In this document: in pieces, positions 41,755 to 50,637 of the stretch
Numbering within the stretch: the first letter of the stretch is position 1
How the letters are laid out: every line of letters starts with the position of its first letter
Source of the DNA: Streptomyces antarcticus
Lineage (GTDB): Bacteria > Actinomycetota > Actinomycetes > Streptomycetales > Streptomycetaceae
Reading direction: 5' to 3'
Assembly (NCBI RefSeq): GCF_026627255.1
Contig: NZ_JAPNLM010000011.1
Coordinates: 185,848-249,847 of the forward strand
Length of the DNA stretch: 64,000 nucleotides
Notes under the pieces: model-generated
What the model saw: only the letters and a program-made list of their open reading frames with translations
What the model was told of the DNA's origin: nothing
The model's database searches: none
Translations under genes and position numbers: made by a program

Positions 41755-42133
41755 AGCGACTGAAGCGACTCAACAACGAACACAGACTAGCGAAGTCGGC
41801 CAGGAAGTACCCGCAGCGGGGGGAGGCGGCCTCGGCCCGAGTGCGGGGCGGGTGCGGGGCGGTACCCGCGCAGGGCCCGGGAGCGACTGAAGGAGGAGGC
41901 GCAGCGACTCAGGCTCTTCAGTCGCTTGCGGCGGCCTCGGAAAAGCCCCAGCTCAGCGGGCATTCCAAGCCAAAACAGCGACTGAAGCGACTGAAGCCTC
42001 CTATATATGACGCACACACGCACACAGGAATGGCTTCATATATGGAAAGTTGAGTCGCTTCAGTCGCTGTCCTGACGACCATCATGGGTCTGACCTGCAT
42101 GTTTACGGAGCGACTGAAGGCAGCGACTCAACG
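41755..42133. other. Probable replication origin with iterons and AT-rich core
   Basis: The element AGCGACTGAAGCGACT recurs: forward at 41755, 41881 (half), 41902 (half), 41975 (one and a half), 42108 (half) and 42121 (half), and inverted at 41916 and 42051. Between the two full opposed copies is the only AT-rich stretch here (42001-42045, with CTATATATGA and TTCATATATGG). This is the layout of an iteron-type oriV: binding sites for an initiator around an unwinding element, next to Prim-Pol and helicase genes. Confidence 0.8.
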
Positions 42134-42282
42134 CTGACACGGTCGCTCCTCTCCGGCGGGCAACCAGAGGCACCGTCGCACTGCGCGGATCCGGACCCGG
42201 ATCGCACGCTGTTTCGAAGCCCCGGGCCGCTGTGCGGCTTGGACTCCGGACCCTGCTTCAGCGGCGGCGCGACACCGGACGG

Positions 42283-42460
42283 TGAGCCTTGCCCGGTGGG
42301 CCTTGTGCCCGCTGGGGCCCAGGACATCGGCGAGACCGCAGCCCAGTGCGCCGTGCGTGGATGCCTGGAGGAGACCGGCCCGGCAGATCGGCGACTCCCT
42401 CGCGGGCCCCTCCCCGTACCTGGGCTGAGCCACCAGCGGCGCGCGTTCGCCGGTCAGCCT
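42283..42460 (+). pseudogene. Degraded Nudix hydrolase fragment
   Basis: The plus frame reads VPAGAQDIGETAAQCAVRGC and LEETG, which is a Nudix box (G-x5-E-x7-R-E-x2-EE-x-G) in which the Glu after Arg is Gly. Sequence before and after does not continue as a Nudix domain in any single frame. It is a relic beside the origin. Confidence 0.45.
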
Positions 42461-42615
42461 TCCCGGCTGGACGGGGTGATGTGGTCGATCAGCTCGTACC
42501 ACTGCTCGATCGACACCAGGAGCGTCCGCTTCCGGTCTGATGGCCGCAGCGACGGAGTCAAGGCGGCCTGCGGATTCCGAAGGGGCGTCTTTTCCGATCC
42601 CGGGAGCTCGGCCAC
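42454..42615 (-). CDS. Possible small protein
   Basis: A frame of 53 residues starting at GTG 42615 (MAELPGSEKTPLRNPQAALT) and ending IEQWYELIDHITPSSREG, with AAGGGAG eight bases upstream. Composition is gene-like at its C-terminal half. No family recognised; could also be a remnant. Confidence 0.4.
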   Translation of the reverse strand: MAELPGSEKTPLRNPQAALTPSLRPSDRKRTLLVSIEQWYELIDHITPSSREG

Positions 42616-43104
42616 GATACGCACTCCCTTACGCTGAACGGCGTTCGGTGGCGGACCTCCACGGTAACGGGAGCGGCTGCGCCAGTACGGGGGCGATCCT
42701 GGAGGCCGAGAGCCCAATCGACGTGCCCCGCAGGCGTGGTGGGGTCTCAGGAGGCAGCCAGCCAGCCGGCTGGCCAATCCGGCCAGGCCATCCAGCCAGG
42801 CCCCGTCCCGGGCCGTCTCGTCCCCTCCGTGCTCCGTAACCACAGACAGGCGCGAATCCCCCGGGCTGCCCCCGCCAGGGCTCTCAGGGGCCGTCCAGCA
42901 CGGCGCGCGCGGCCAGGCCGGCAGCAATCGCCGTCCGGCGGCCACCAAGCCGCCTGGTCCAGTTGGTGGGCAGGACGCGCAAGTGCAAGCATGCGAGCCC
43001 CGGACAAGCCAGAACGGGACCGACCGTACGTGCTTGTCCGCAGCCCCCAACGCGGCAGAAACCCCACAGGCCCGAATGGGCTTTCAGCGATGGTGTATCG
43101 GCTG
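42616..43104. other. Intergenic region
   Basis: No supported gene between the small frame at 42454-42615 and the end of the winged-helix gene at 43105. Short CAGCCAGCCGGCTGGCC repeats at about 42760-42780 recur as CCAGCCGGCTGGCCA at 45179-45194, just outside the other end of the winged-helix gene. Confidence 0.5.
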
Positions 43105-44931
43105 CTACATACCGGCAGCGGAGGGACATTCGCTCGATTGCTGGCGCCCTGAGGTCCAGGACCGCTTCGTGCCATCAACCGCCGCTGCGGCTGCTGCGCC
43201 CGTACCAGCCGCAGCGCCAGCCGCGCCAGCCCCTGCAGCCGCCTGAAGCCTGGGCGGGGGGCCCGCTGCGACGGGGGTGCCACGCTCGGAGGCGACCTGG
43301 CCGCGGAAGTCCCGGCACGCGCGAAGAGCCGCAGCGATCTTTTGAGGCCCTGATACCCCCGCGCACGCGGCGTCCATCGCCGCGACCTCCGCTTCGCGGA
43401 CGGCGTACGTGAGCGAGCAGTCCTCACAGCGGGCTCCGGCGCTCGGGGACTCGATCCAGGTGCCGCAGTCTCGGCAGCGGCACGGCAAGGCCTCACGAGA
43501 GTCCGGCAACGTGGAAGTCATGGCCGGATTCGTGGCCGGAGCCTGAGGCACAGCCGAGCCCACTGAGTCGCCAGGTGACGTGATCGTGTGGACCGGCGGG
43601 AGGACCCGCGTCGGTCGGCATGTCCGGCACCGACCGCTGCCTGCAAGAGGGCTCCTGCAGTCCGGGCACTCCCCCGCGTCCAGGCTGCGCTCACGCTTGC
43701 GTGCGTCGTACCTCTCGAGGCGGACGGACAGGCATTCAGCGCACTCTTCACCGGAGTGCCAGCGAATGCCTTCCTCGCAGCGCGGATCGTGGCAACCCCA
43801 CCGGCTGGCCGCGACCTTGAGCAGCCAGCCCTCGACGCTGCGCATGTCGGAGGGCGAGGTTCGCGCGAAGCGCGCCTGGAGGCGGGCGCGCAGTCGCTCG
43901 GGTTCCACCCCCTCCGCGAGCTGAGCCCCGAGTTGGCGTGCGAAGGCACGTTGGACGTAGATCCCTACGCGCTGGACGAGGACAGCCACGGGCTGCATCA
44001 CCCAGGCCAGTCGTGGGCTGAAGGTGAGCTGCGGCCCGGAATAGGAAGGTTCCGTGGAACGCGTTGCAGACTTCGAGGGGGTAGAGGCTCCATCCGCGCG
44101 CAGCGCGAGGTGACGGCCGGAGAATCCGGGAAACGCTTGCGAAGGACGGGGTTTCGAATCGGATTCGCGCTCAACTACCCGAGTTTCGCCTACGGCGGAT
44201 GAGTTCAACCCACCCTCGGGAACAAGTCGGTCAATCTTCAGGTCTTCCTCAGTCGCGAGGGATCCGTCATCAGCTTGGCCACCCGAACCGTCACCAACAC
44301 GGGCGCATTCAACTCCCTTTTCAGCCAATGAGGTTGGGCCGGAACCGGCCTCGGGCCGCGTCAGATCCGGCGCTTCCAGAACGTCGTAGACGTTCCTGCC
44401 CTGGAGTCCCTCGCGCCGGTGCACGCGCAGCCAGCCCAGAGCCTCCAGTGAGTCGACCACCGCTGACGCCGCGCCCGCGCCGATGGGCTGGCCGGCGCGC
44501 TTGCCCGAATGGTGGACGAGTACCTGCCCCAGCTGCGCCTCGGTGACCTTTACGTTGCGGGCCTGCGCGTACGCCAGTGCCGCCCAGGCCCGCAGCTGGC
44601 GCGGTTCGAGCAGTTCCGCCGCGATGACCGGAACCAGTACGAACGGCTCCTGGCGGCGCAGCGGGCGTACGCGCCGCTCGGCGGTCGTGCCCTGCCCCCC
44701 GGACTTGGTGCGCCGACGCGTGGAGAGCTCGACCGTGTTGTCCGAGGGGTCGGGGCGCGTGAGCGCGCGGAGCCCCCGCTCCACGGCTGAGGCGCTGATC
44801 CGGAGGTATCGGGCGAGGACGGCCACGCCGGCCGTGCACCCCTCGGGGCGCCATCCGAGGGCGGCTGTCTTGACGTAGACGGAGAGGGCCACGTCGGGAT
44901 ACGTCGGCGACGCGACCACACGCCACGGCAC
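43105..44931 (-). CDS. Winged-helix plasmid protein with zinc-finger-like segments
   Basis: The 608-residue protein has a winged-helix domain near its N-terminus (about 30-65: CTAGVAVLARYLRISASAVERGLRALTRPD), a second one (about 115-175: RAWAALAYAQARNVKVTEAQ, AVVDSLEALGWLRVHRREGLQGRNVYDVL), a disordered middle, and Cys clusters CHDPRCEEG, CAEC, CPDCRSPLAGSGRCRTC and CRCRDCGTW. The C-terminus is Ala-rich. It looks like a replication or regulatory DNA-binding protein. No clear start: coding continues upstream in frame to a TAG at 45151-45153, so the N-terminus is uncertain and GTG 44931 is provisional. Confidence 0.6.
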   Translation of the reverse strand: MPWRVVASPTYPDVALSVYVKTAALGWRPEGCTAGVAVLARYLRISASAVERGLRALTRPDPSDNTVELSTRRRTKSGGQGTTAERRVRPLRRQEPFVLVPVIAAELLEPRQLRAWAALAYAQARNVKVTEAQLGQVLVHHSGKRAGQPIGAGAASAVVDSLEALGWLRVHRREGLQGRNVYDVLEAPDLTRPEAGSGPTSLAEKGVECARVGDGSGGQADDGSLATEEDLKIDRLVPEGGLNSSAVGETRVVERESDSKPRPSQAFPGFSGRHLALRADGASTPSKSATRSTEPSYSGPQLTFSPRLAWVMQPVAVLVQRVGIYVQRAFARQLGAQLAEGVEPERLRARLQARFARTSPSDMRSVEGWLLKVAASRWGCHDPRCEEGIRWHSGEECAECLSVRLERYDARKRERSLDAGECPDCRSPLAGSGRCRTCRPTRVLPPVHTITSPGDSVGSAVPQAPATNPAMTSTLPDSREALPCRCRDCGTWIESPSAGARCEDCSLTYAVREAEVAAMDAACAGVSGPQKIAAALRACRDFRGQVASERGTPVAAGPPPRLQAAAGAGAAGAAAGTGAAAAAAVDGTKRSWTSGRQQSSECPSAAGM

Positions 44932-45324
44932 GCGGACCCGGCCCCGGCGGGCGAGTTGCTCGGCCTGTTGCGCGGCGTGCTGCGCAACAGCGCCGGCCGA
45001 GTTGCTCCGGCGACGTGAGATGCGGGTCCGGGAGGGGTAGGAGGAGGGGGCTGGTCGCTGGTCGGATGGGGATGCGCTGAGCGGTCCGATCTCGTCAGCG
45101 GGCAGCGCGAGATGGACCCCTGGAGTCGTGGCGATGACTTGCTCCGGGAGCTAGGAAGGGCATTTCGGCAACACGGGACCAGCCGGCTGGCCATGGGGCT
45201 GGGCCGCCGGTGAGTCAGGTGTGGTCAGAGGTGAGGGATGTCCTTGGTGAACCGTCTCCGTGGTCGAAACGACAGGGATGCCGGGGTGCGCCGCCGCGAG
45301 TCGTTCAGGCGGCGAGCCCGCCGG

Positions 45325-45825
45325 TTACGTCGCTGAGGGCTGGCGGCGGGCCACACCGCGTCTGGGGGCGTGCCGGGGCGTCTTCGCCAGTACCGAGGGG
45401 AGTTCGTCGATCCAGCGGCCGATGGGCAGCCTGATCGCGACCTGGGCGTCCAGGGCCGACGGCTCGGTCCCCTCGGGAGTTGACGCCTCGAGGAGGGAGC
45501 GCTCCGTACGCGAGTTCGCGATGTGCACGGCTGTGCCGAGCACATAGAGGGTCGTCTCGGGCGTCGTCTTCTCGTCGGACGCCGCGTCGCGTACGGCGTT
45601 GAGGGCTGCGAGCAGCCAGGTGTCCGGCTTCTGCTTCACCGAGCGCTGCTTCGGCTTGTCGGGCCAGGCGAATTGGGAGAGGACGCGGTACACGCGCAGC
45701 ACGACCACGTCAGCGGCGAAGCACGGCTCGCTCAGCACTCCTATGTCGATGGCGCGGTAGACCCAGTTCTTACTGACTCCGGCGGCGACCGCGACGGCGT
45801 TGGCGCTGAGAACAGCACTCGGCAT
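45325..45825 (-). CDS. Helix-turn-helix plasmid protein
   Basis: The 166-residue protein starts MPSAVLSANAVAVAAGVSKNWVYRAIDIGV, a MerR-like helix-turn-helix, followed by a helical domain and a basic tail. ATG 45825 with CAGGAGAG upstream is preferred over TTG 45849. It lies between the winged-helix gene and the partition genes on the same strand. Probable copy-control or partition accessory. Confidence 0.6.
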   Translation of the reverse strand: MPSAVLSANAVAVAAGVSKNWVYRAIDIGVLSEPCFAADVVVLRVYRVLSQFAWPDKPKQRSVKQKPDTWLLAALNAVRDAASDEKTTPETTLYVLGTAVHIANSRTERSLLEASTPEGTEPSALDAQVAIRLPIGRWIDELPSVLAKTPRHAPRRGVARRQPSAT

Positions 45826-46012
45826 GGTCAGGCTCTCCTGTGCTCCCAAAGTGAAGGCTCTGTCGATCAGAAGCCTAGCGGGTCAGAACCGGCGACCTCC
45901 CTGTCAGGGACATCAGGCCATGACTTGGTGAAGTGATCGGCTTGTTGGTCTGTGGGTAGTTGAACCAACCGGGATATCGGCCTGCTTGAGAACCCTCGGA
46001 TGGGTACGGTTA

Positions 46013-46060
46013 TCGGTAGGACTATCAGGATAGGCATCGGTATAACACCTGGTCACATAC
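46013..46060. repeat. TATCGGTA-type repeat block, left of the first partition operon
   Basis: Within GGTTATCGGTAGGACTATCAGGATAGG and CATCGGTATAACACCTGGTCA (46035-46055) the box ATCGGTA recurs. The last 20 bases match 19 of 20 with ATCGGTATAACACCAGGTCA at 49272-49291 on the other side of the operon. Confidence 0.65.
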
Positions 46061-46389
46061 CGTTCGCGAGCTGATTCTGTTGGGCATCGGAGGGGAGCCG
46101 TTTGGCTGCAATCTCCGTGCGAGCCGGCGTCCGACGCTGCTTTTGGCTGGCTGTGGTCCCACTGGCCGGAGCACCCTATGAGGGAAGCCGCACGACGGAT
46201 CGGGGTGCGACAGGGTGGAAACTCGAGAGAATTTGCGCGAGAAGGTACGGCGTGTCGTCGTGCCGGACTGGCCGGAAGCCGTTCCCGGAGGGGGAAACCG
46301 GCGGAAAACGAGAGACGGGGTGCGGACCGTGGTTGTCGGTCCGCACCCCGTCTTCGGGTGGTGCAATGGTGGGGCGAGCGGCGGAAGAG

Positions 46390-47436
46390 TCAGAAGAGCG
46401 GCGGCAGCTCGGGCCGCTGCAGGGGCCCTTCGGCATCGAGCGTCTGGAGATGCAGGATGACCAGGGCCGACACGACGTACAGCCCTTTCCGGGCGTAATC
46501 GGCCTCGTCGAGAAGGGCCTTGATCTCAGAGGCATTGTTCTTCGCCTCCGGCCCGAGGCGGAACGTGGACTTCTTTCCGCTGCCCAGGTAGCCCAGGCGC
46601 TGGTCGGAGAGCTTCTTGTACAGCGCCACGAGTGCCTGCGCGTCCATGGACGCCTGCCTGTAGACGACATCCATGTAGTGGCCGGCGGCCAGCTCCGGGT
46701 TCCCCGAGGAACGGCGGTCGCTGGCAATGCGGCTGCGCAGGGCGTCCCAGACTTCCGGGATCAGGTTGGCGCCGTGCGAGGACCAGTCACGTGAGTTCGT
46801 ACGTGAGTCGGCGAAGGAGGAGTGGATGGCCTGATGAGTCGGACCGAGCTGTCCCGTTGCCCGCGCCGACTTGCGAGCCTTCTGGGCCGGCGGAGAGGAG
46901 GCCGGATCCGGGTCCGGCTCGCCCTTCTGCTCAGGCATGGCCACCGACGCCCCGGAGTCGTCCCGGGCTTCGGCGGTGGCAGGAGCCCGGGACGAGAGTG
47001 CGGGCGCGGGCTCGGCAGGGGTATCGGCAGGAGCGGGAGCAGGAGCGGGCGATGCCTGCGGTTCTGGAGCTTCGGAAGGGTCCTGCCACCGGGGGTGAAG
47101 GTCACCACCGGCAGGGGGCGTATGGGTGGGCGTAGGCGCGGGAGTGGGCGTGGGAATGGGCGGCGCAGGCTCGACAGGCGGAGCAACGGGCGCGGACATC
47201 CCCGTGCTCTGGAAGCCGACGGCCGGGGCCGCGGCAGGCCGGGACGCCAGAGCGGAGGCATTGCCCATGAAGCCGGCGTCCGCTACCTCTTCGGCCTGCT
47301 GGAGAAGGGTGGCTGCGAGATTGGCCTGAGGCGCCGGAGGCCGGCGCCGCCGCACGGCGCCGAAGGCACCGGCGTCCTTCTGCTCTTGTTTCTTCCTGGC
47401 CGCTCCCCCAGCCGGCCGTGCCTGTCCGTCAGACAC
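46390..47436 (-). CDS. Pro-rich partner protein of ParA (partition operon 1)
   Basis: The 348-residue protein has a short basic N-terminus (RPAGGAARKKQEQK), a long Pro/Ala-rich disordered linker (about 60-190) and a conserved-looking C-terminal domain (ANLIPEVWDALRSRIASDRR onward, GHYMDVVYRQASMDAQALVA). No ParB nuclease or CTPase motif is visible, so it is not a classic ParB but probably the adaptor or centromere-binding protein. GTG 47436 overlaps the parA stop by eight bases. Confidence 0.55.
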   Translation of the reverse strand: MSDGQARPAGGAARKKQEQKDAGAFGAVRRRRPPAPQANLAATLLQQAEEVADAGFMGNASALASRPAAAPAVGFQSTGMSAPVAPPVEPAPPIPTPTPAPTPTHTPPAGGDLHPRWQDPSEAPEPQASPAPAPAPADTPAEPAPALSSRAPATAEARDDSGASVAMPEQKGEPDPDPASSPPAQKARKSARATGQLGPTHQAIHSSFADSRTNSRDWSSHGANLIPEVWDALRSRIASDRRSSGNPELAAGHYMDVVYRQASMDAQALVALYKKLSDQRLGYLGSGKKSTFRLGPEAKNNASEIKALLDEADYARKGLYVVSALVILHLQTLDAEGPLQRPELPPLF

Positions 47437-48325
47437 CGATGCGCTCCCTCGGCTCGCCGTTCAGCTGAGCCTCCACCCGCTGGGCGATCTCCCACTCGGC
47501 CTCGGGGGTGTCCATGCGGTCGAGGACTTCCTGGAGGAACTTGGCGTACCGCTTGCCGGGAGCGTGGTTGGCGTAGCCGAGGACCGAGGGGACTCCTATG
47601 GCGTAGCTCCGGGAGATGCGGGTGTCCTCGCGGATGTCCGTGTCGAAGGGATGCAGATTCGTGTCGATCATCAGATCCCGGACCTCCATCTCCTCCTGAG
47701 ACCAGTCCGAGGGCGGCTTGGCCATGTTGAGCACGGCGCCGAGGAACTTGGGATCGGCGTTCGTCCGGTCCTTCACGTGGCGAATCGTCGAACGCATCGC
47801 GACGGCGCCTTCGACGGTGGCGTGCTTGGGCAGGCACAGGGTGAGGGCGTAGTCGCTCGCCGCGAGAGCGACACCGTTGAGTGCCTCGACCGCGGGGGGC
47901 GTGTCGAAGACCGCGTAGTCGAAGTCGTCTTCGATCTCAGCCAGCAGCTCGCGCAGGACCTGGACCTTCTCGTTTCCCGCGGCATGCAGGATGTGCTGCG
48001 CGTTCGCCATCGTGTGCTGCTCGGAGGCGAGCAGGAACAACTGGCCCGTTCCCTTGAACTTGTGAAGCAGCTCACTGCGGTCGATCAGGATGTCCCGCAC
48101 CCCTGTTGGTACTCCCTGAGCCGCCATTTGAAGCTTGAGCCCGAGGGACAGGCCGATCTGGGCCTTGCTCAGGCGAACGCCCAGAGCTTGTCCGGCCTGG
48201 GCTTGCGGTTCGATGTCGAGCACGACGACGCGAGCGCCGGTGAGAGCGAGGCCGGCCGCAAGGTTCACCGTCGTGGTGGTCTTGCCCGGGCCGCCCTTCT
48301 GGCTCGCTACAGCGATCTTCTCCAC
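47429..48325 (-). CDS. ParA-family ATPase (partition operon 1)
   Basis: A 298-residue ParA: deviant Walker A KGGPGKTT at about 10-17 (SQKGGPGKTTTTVNLA), A' motif VVVLDIEPQAQAG (Asp in place of the usual DxDP), Walker B YAVFDTPPAVEAL. It is short, without an N-terminal helix-turn-helix. ATP-dependent nucleoid binding would position plasmids. GTG 48325 has GAGGAGA at the proper distance; an earlier ATG at 48397 lacks a ribosome site. The downstream gene overlaps it, forming a two-gene operon. Confidence 0.85.
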   Translation of the reverse strand: MEKIAVASQKGGPGKTTTTVNLAAGLALTGARVVVLDIEPQAQAGQALGVRLSKAQIGLSLGLKLQMAAQGVPTGVRDILIDRSELLHKFKGTGQLFLLASEQHTMANAQHILHAAGNEKVQVLRELLAEIEDDFDYAVFDTPPAVEALNGVALAASDYALTLCLPKHATVEGAVAMRSTIRHVKDRTNADPKFLGAVLNMAKPPSDWSQEEMEVRDLMIDTNLHPFDTDIREDTRISRSYAIGVPSVLGYANHAPGKRYAKFLQEVLDRMDTPEAEWEIAQRVEAQLNGEPRERIGV

Positions 48326-48466
48326 GGGACCAACTCTCCTCGACAGCTCGTGCTTTGCGTGACGTTCCGCCGAGTTGCGCTCGATCCGACCAGCCATGTG
48401 GATGAGTCTTCAACGAGGTTTCTGTCAGGGAAGTCATTTGGTGAGGAGACGATAACAGGATTCACT

Positions 48467-48493
48467 CGCGACACGCCGCAACGGCGTGTCGCG
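48467..48493. promoter_or_regulatory. 12-bp inverted repeat upstream of parA (operon 1)
   Basis: CGCGACACGCCG (48467-48478) and CGGCGTGTCGCG (48482-48493) are a perfect inverted repeat with a three-base spacer, 140 bp before the parA start. A centromere or operator is likely. Confidence 0.6.
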
Positions 48494-49059
48494 ATCGGAG
48501 CGGCCCAGGGGCGAGCGAGAGGTGCGGGAGGTGCGGGAGGGCGTGCTCAGGGACCGTGAACGCCCATCAACCCCTGATCAGAAGGGGTGTTGGGACGGCC
48601 TCCGGCTACCACGACGTGTTCTGCGACCAGCTGACCGCAACCCCGGATGAGCGCGGATGGAGCAGGATCCGAACCGGTAGCGGCTCCACCTGAATCGGTG
48701 CGGTTCCAGTGCGGGGGCCCGCGTTGGGCGAGAGGGTGCTCGATTCCTGCGCGAGGACTTACCCCGTTTCGTCCTTTATCTCGGTCATCTGCTCAACGGG
48801 ACGGAACATCGGCTCCTCCCTTCTGCGTGGGTGCCTTCTTCCTCTCTTCCTAGCGGACGCAAGCGTGGACGAGCGGTGTTGCGGATGGATGGAGTTAGGC
48901 AGCGTCGGTAGCACTGCGTCCGGATGTGCAAGACGTAAGACCGTACGCATCGAAGCTCGTGCGGGCGGTCCCTCGCACGCAAGGACGTTGAGCAAGACGG
49001 CCGGTATCAACACCGGATGGCAAGTCGATCCAACGGTCTACTGACCTGACGTTGTTACG

Positions 49060-49300
49060 CGTGGAAGTACGTCGGGGCGTAGGTAAGACCGATGAGCGGT
49101 AAGGAAGCCGAATAGCTCCGACGATGGGTAGATCGGTCGGTCGAGATAACGGTAGTGCTATCGGTAGCACTCGCTATGAAGACAGCTATAAGTACGGCTA
49201 TCCAGCCCGACATCGAGATGTGCATCGGCCTACCGATCGAGACGGTCATCCCGCTCTTGATCGGGATATCTATCGGTATAACACCAGGTCAAAGCCCTGC
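49060..49300. repeat. Repeat block with ATCGG/CGGTA boxes, right of the first partition operon
   Basis: Multiple ATCGG and CGGTA boxes occur over 240 bp, including a perfect dyad AGTGCTA-TCGG-TAGCACT (49152-49169) and ATCGGTATAACACCAGGTCA (49272-49291), which repeats the 46035-46055 element at 19 of 20 bases. The clusters flank the operon and could be the centromere. Confidence 0.6.
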
Positions 49301-49867
49301 GCGTGAAGGAAACGAGTGGAGAGTGTTTGGTGGTGCCAGCAAGTGCCGTGGCTGGTGCAGCCTGGAGCGCCGAGCTACCGAGGGAACCCGCCCCTCTGTC
49401 CACGCTGCGAGAGCGTGGTCCCCGTCAGTCGGCTCACTGGTTTGCCTCATCAAGTCTGACTCGGGCTGGGAGGCTGTCGATGTCTTCCGGTAGACGGTCA
49501 AAAGCTCTGCGCAGACGCATCTCGGCGCTCACAGGCTATCTCGGAGCATCCAAAAGCGGTGTACGGCCCGCTGCGGGCCTATCGCGACCAGGGTGATCCA
49601 TTCATGCCGGGGGGTCCCTAAACGGGCGTCTGAGACCCCACTCAGGGTGTCGGGTTTCGGCTGATCTGGACGTTTATTTAGTTTTGCCGTTTGCTCATGT
49701 CCCGGGTCTGCCCCGGCGTCGAGACGCTGAGCTCATTCCGCCCGAAGGGTATCGGTGCCGCGAGGCCGGGGCTTGCGTTCGAAGGGCGCTTCGGTGCGGT
49801 GGGTGGTCCGCATCCTCGAGCAGTCTCAGGAAGTCGATCTGGAGCCGAAGTCGAAGATTGACTGACC

Positions 49868-49900
49868 GCGCCTGAAAATGGGCCGCCAGAATGGGGGCTT
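49868..49900. repeat. Dispersed motif ending CAGAATGGGGGCTT
   Basis: Shares 14 identical bases (CAGAATGGGGGCTT) with 58610-58623, and both copies are preceded by GCGCC and an AAAA run. The two copies sit in non-coding gaps 9 kb apart. Confidence 0.5.
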
Positions 49901-50304
49901 AAACGGCCGATCTCAACCACCCTGGTGTGACGGGGGACCTCTCGGGCCTCTCTAGGCCGTCAGGAAGGCACACGGCCGATCCAGACCCTTCAGTTCATGC
50001 GCCGGTGAGGAGTTGTCCGTCCGATTGTGTGAATACACCCTCCCAGGTCGTTGATGTGGGCACGGGGCGCGGTCTACGAAACGATGCCGGCTGTGGTTGG
50101 CCGACGAGACATGGGAGCGTCTGCTTCAGTAGGGCCAGGCCGCGGCCGACGCCGACGCCGCCGGCGCTGGTGCCCGCCCCTCCGTCGCTGACGCCCGACT
50201 CAATGGGGGGCGCCCATATCTCTTGATCAAGGTCGTGGGTGAGGATTGCGACATCCCGTAGCGTCTGCTCTCTCAAGTAGCTGAGAGCGGTGAAGGGGGA
50301 TCTC

Positions 50305-50637
50305 GTGGAGGAGAGCGAAGCACGGAGACGCACAGAAGAGTTCGGCAGGACCCTGACCGACTGTTGGGATGAGTGGGCCTTCGAACTTGGTCTGGTGGCG
50401 ACCCCGACCAGCAGGGGCGTCTATGGCTTCACCCGGTATCCCACGGCAGAGGATGAACAGGGGCGCCACCAGATCCGGGTCGGGGGAAACTGGCCCATCA
50501 TCGTCGACCAGGGCACCGGGGCATGCCGACTTGTGCACGGGATGAAGGAGATGGCCGCGCTCAGAGGCTGGTCAGGAGTTGGCATGCCCCGCTTCCATAG
50601 CGCGGGCACTCGTCGGCGGCGCCGCAACCGCAGCTAG
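50305..50637 (+). CDS. YrhB/Imm35-like small protein
   Basis: The 110-residue protein (EESEARRRTEEFGRTLTDCW) resembles YrhB-type proteins: GRHQIRVGGNWPIIVDQGTG is the strand-turn-strand with the NGPIIVD-like motif. Those proteins are often immunity or unassigned. GTG 50305 follows AGGGGGA. The Arg-rich tail (AGTRRRRRNRS) and stop codon abut the left edge of the IS5-type element, so the native C-terminus may have been replaced by the insertion. Confidence 0.5.
   Translation: MEESEARRRTEEFGRTLTDCWDEWAFELGLVATPTSRGVYGFTRYPTAEDEQGRHQIRVGGNWPIIVDQGTGACRLVHGMKEMAALRGWSGVGMPRFHSAGTRRRRRNRS

Larger units (their letters stand above)
48494..50280. other. Long non-coding stretch right of partition operon 1
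   Basis: About 1.8 kb without a supportable gene. It contains the 49060-49300 repeat block, an AT-richer patch near 49660-49690 (GTTTATTTAGTTTTGCCG) and the CAGAATGGGGGCTT element near 49868-49900. GC content falls compared with the flanks. Confidence 0.5.

Noticed and set aside
48600..48700. tRNA-like stretch near GGAGCAGGATCCGAACCGG
   Set aside because: The GGATCCGAACC segment recalls a T-arm but no acceptor stem or anticodon loop can be formed around it.
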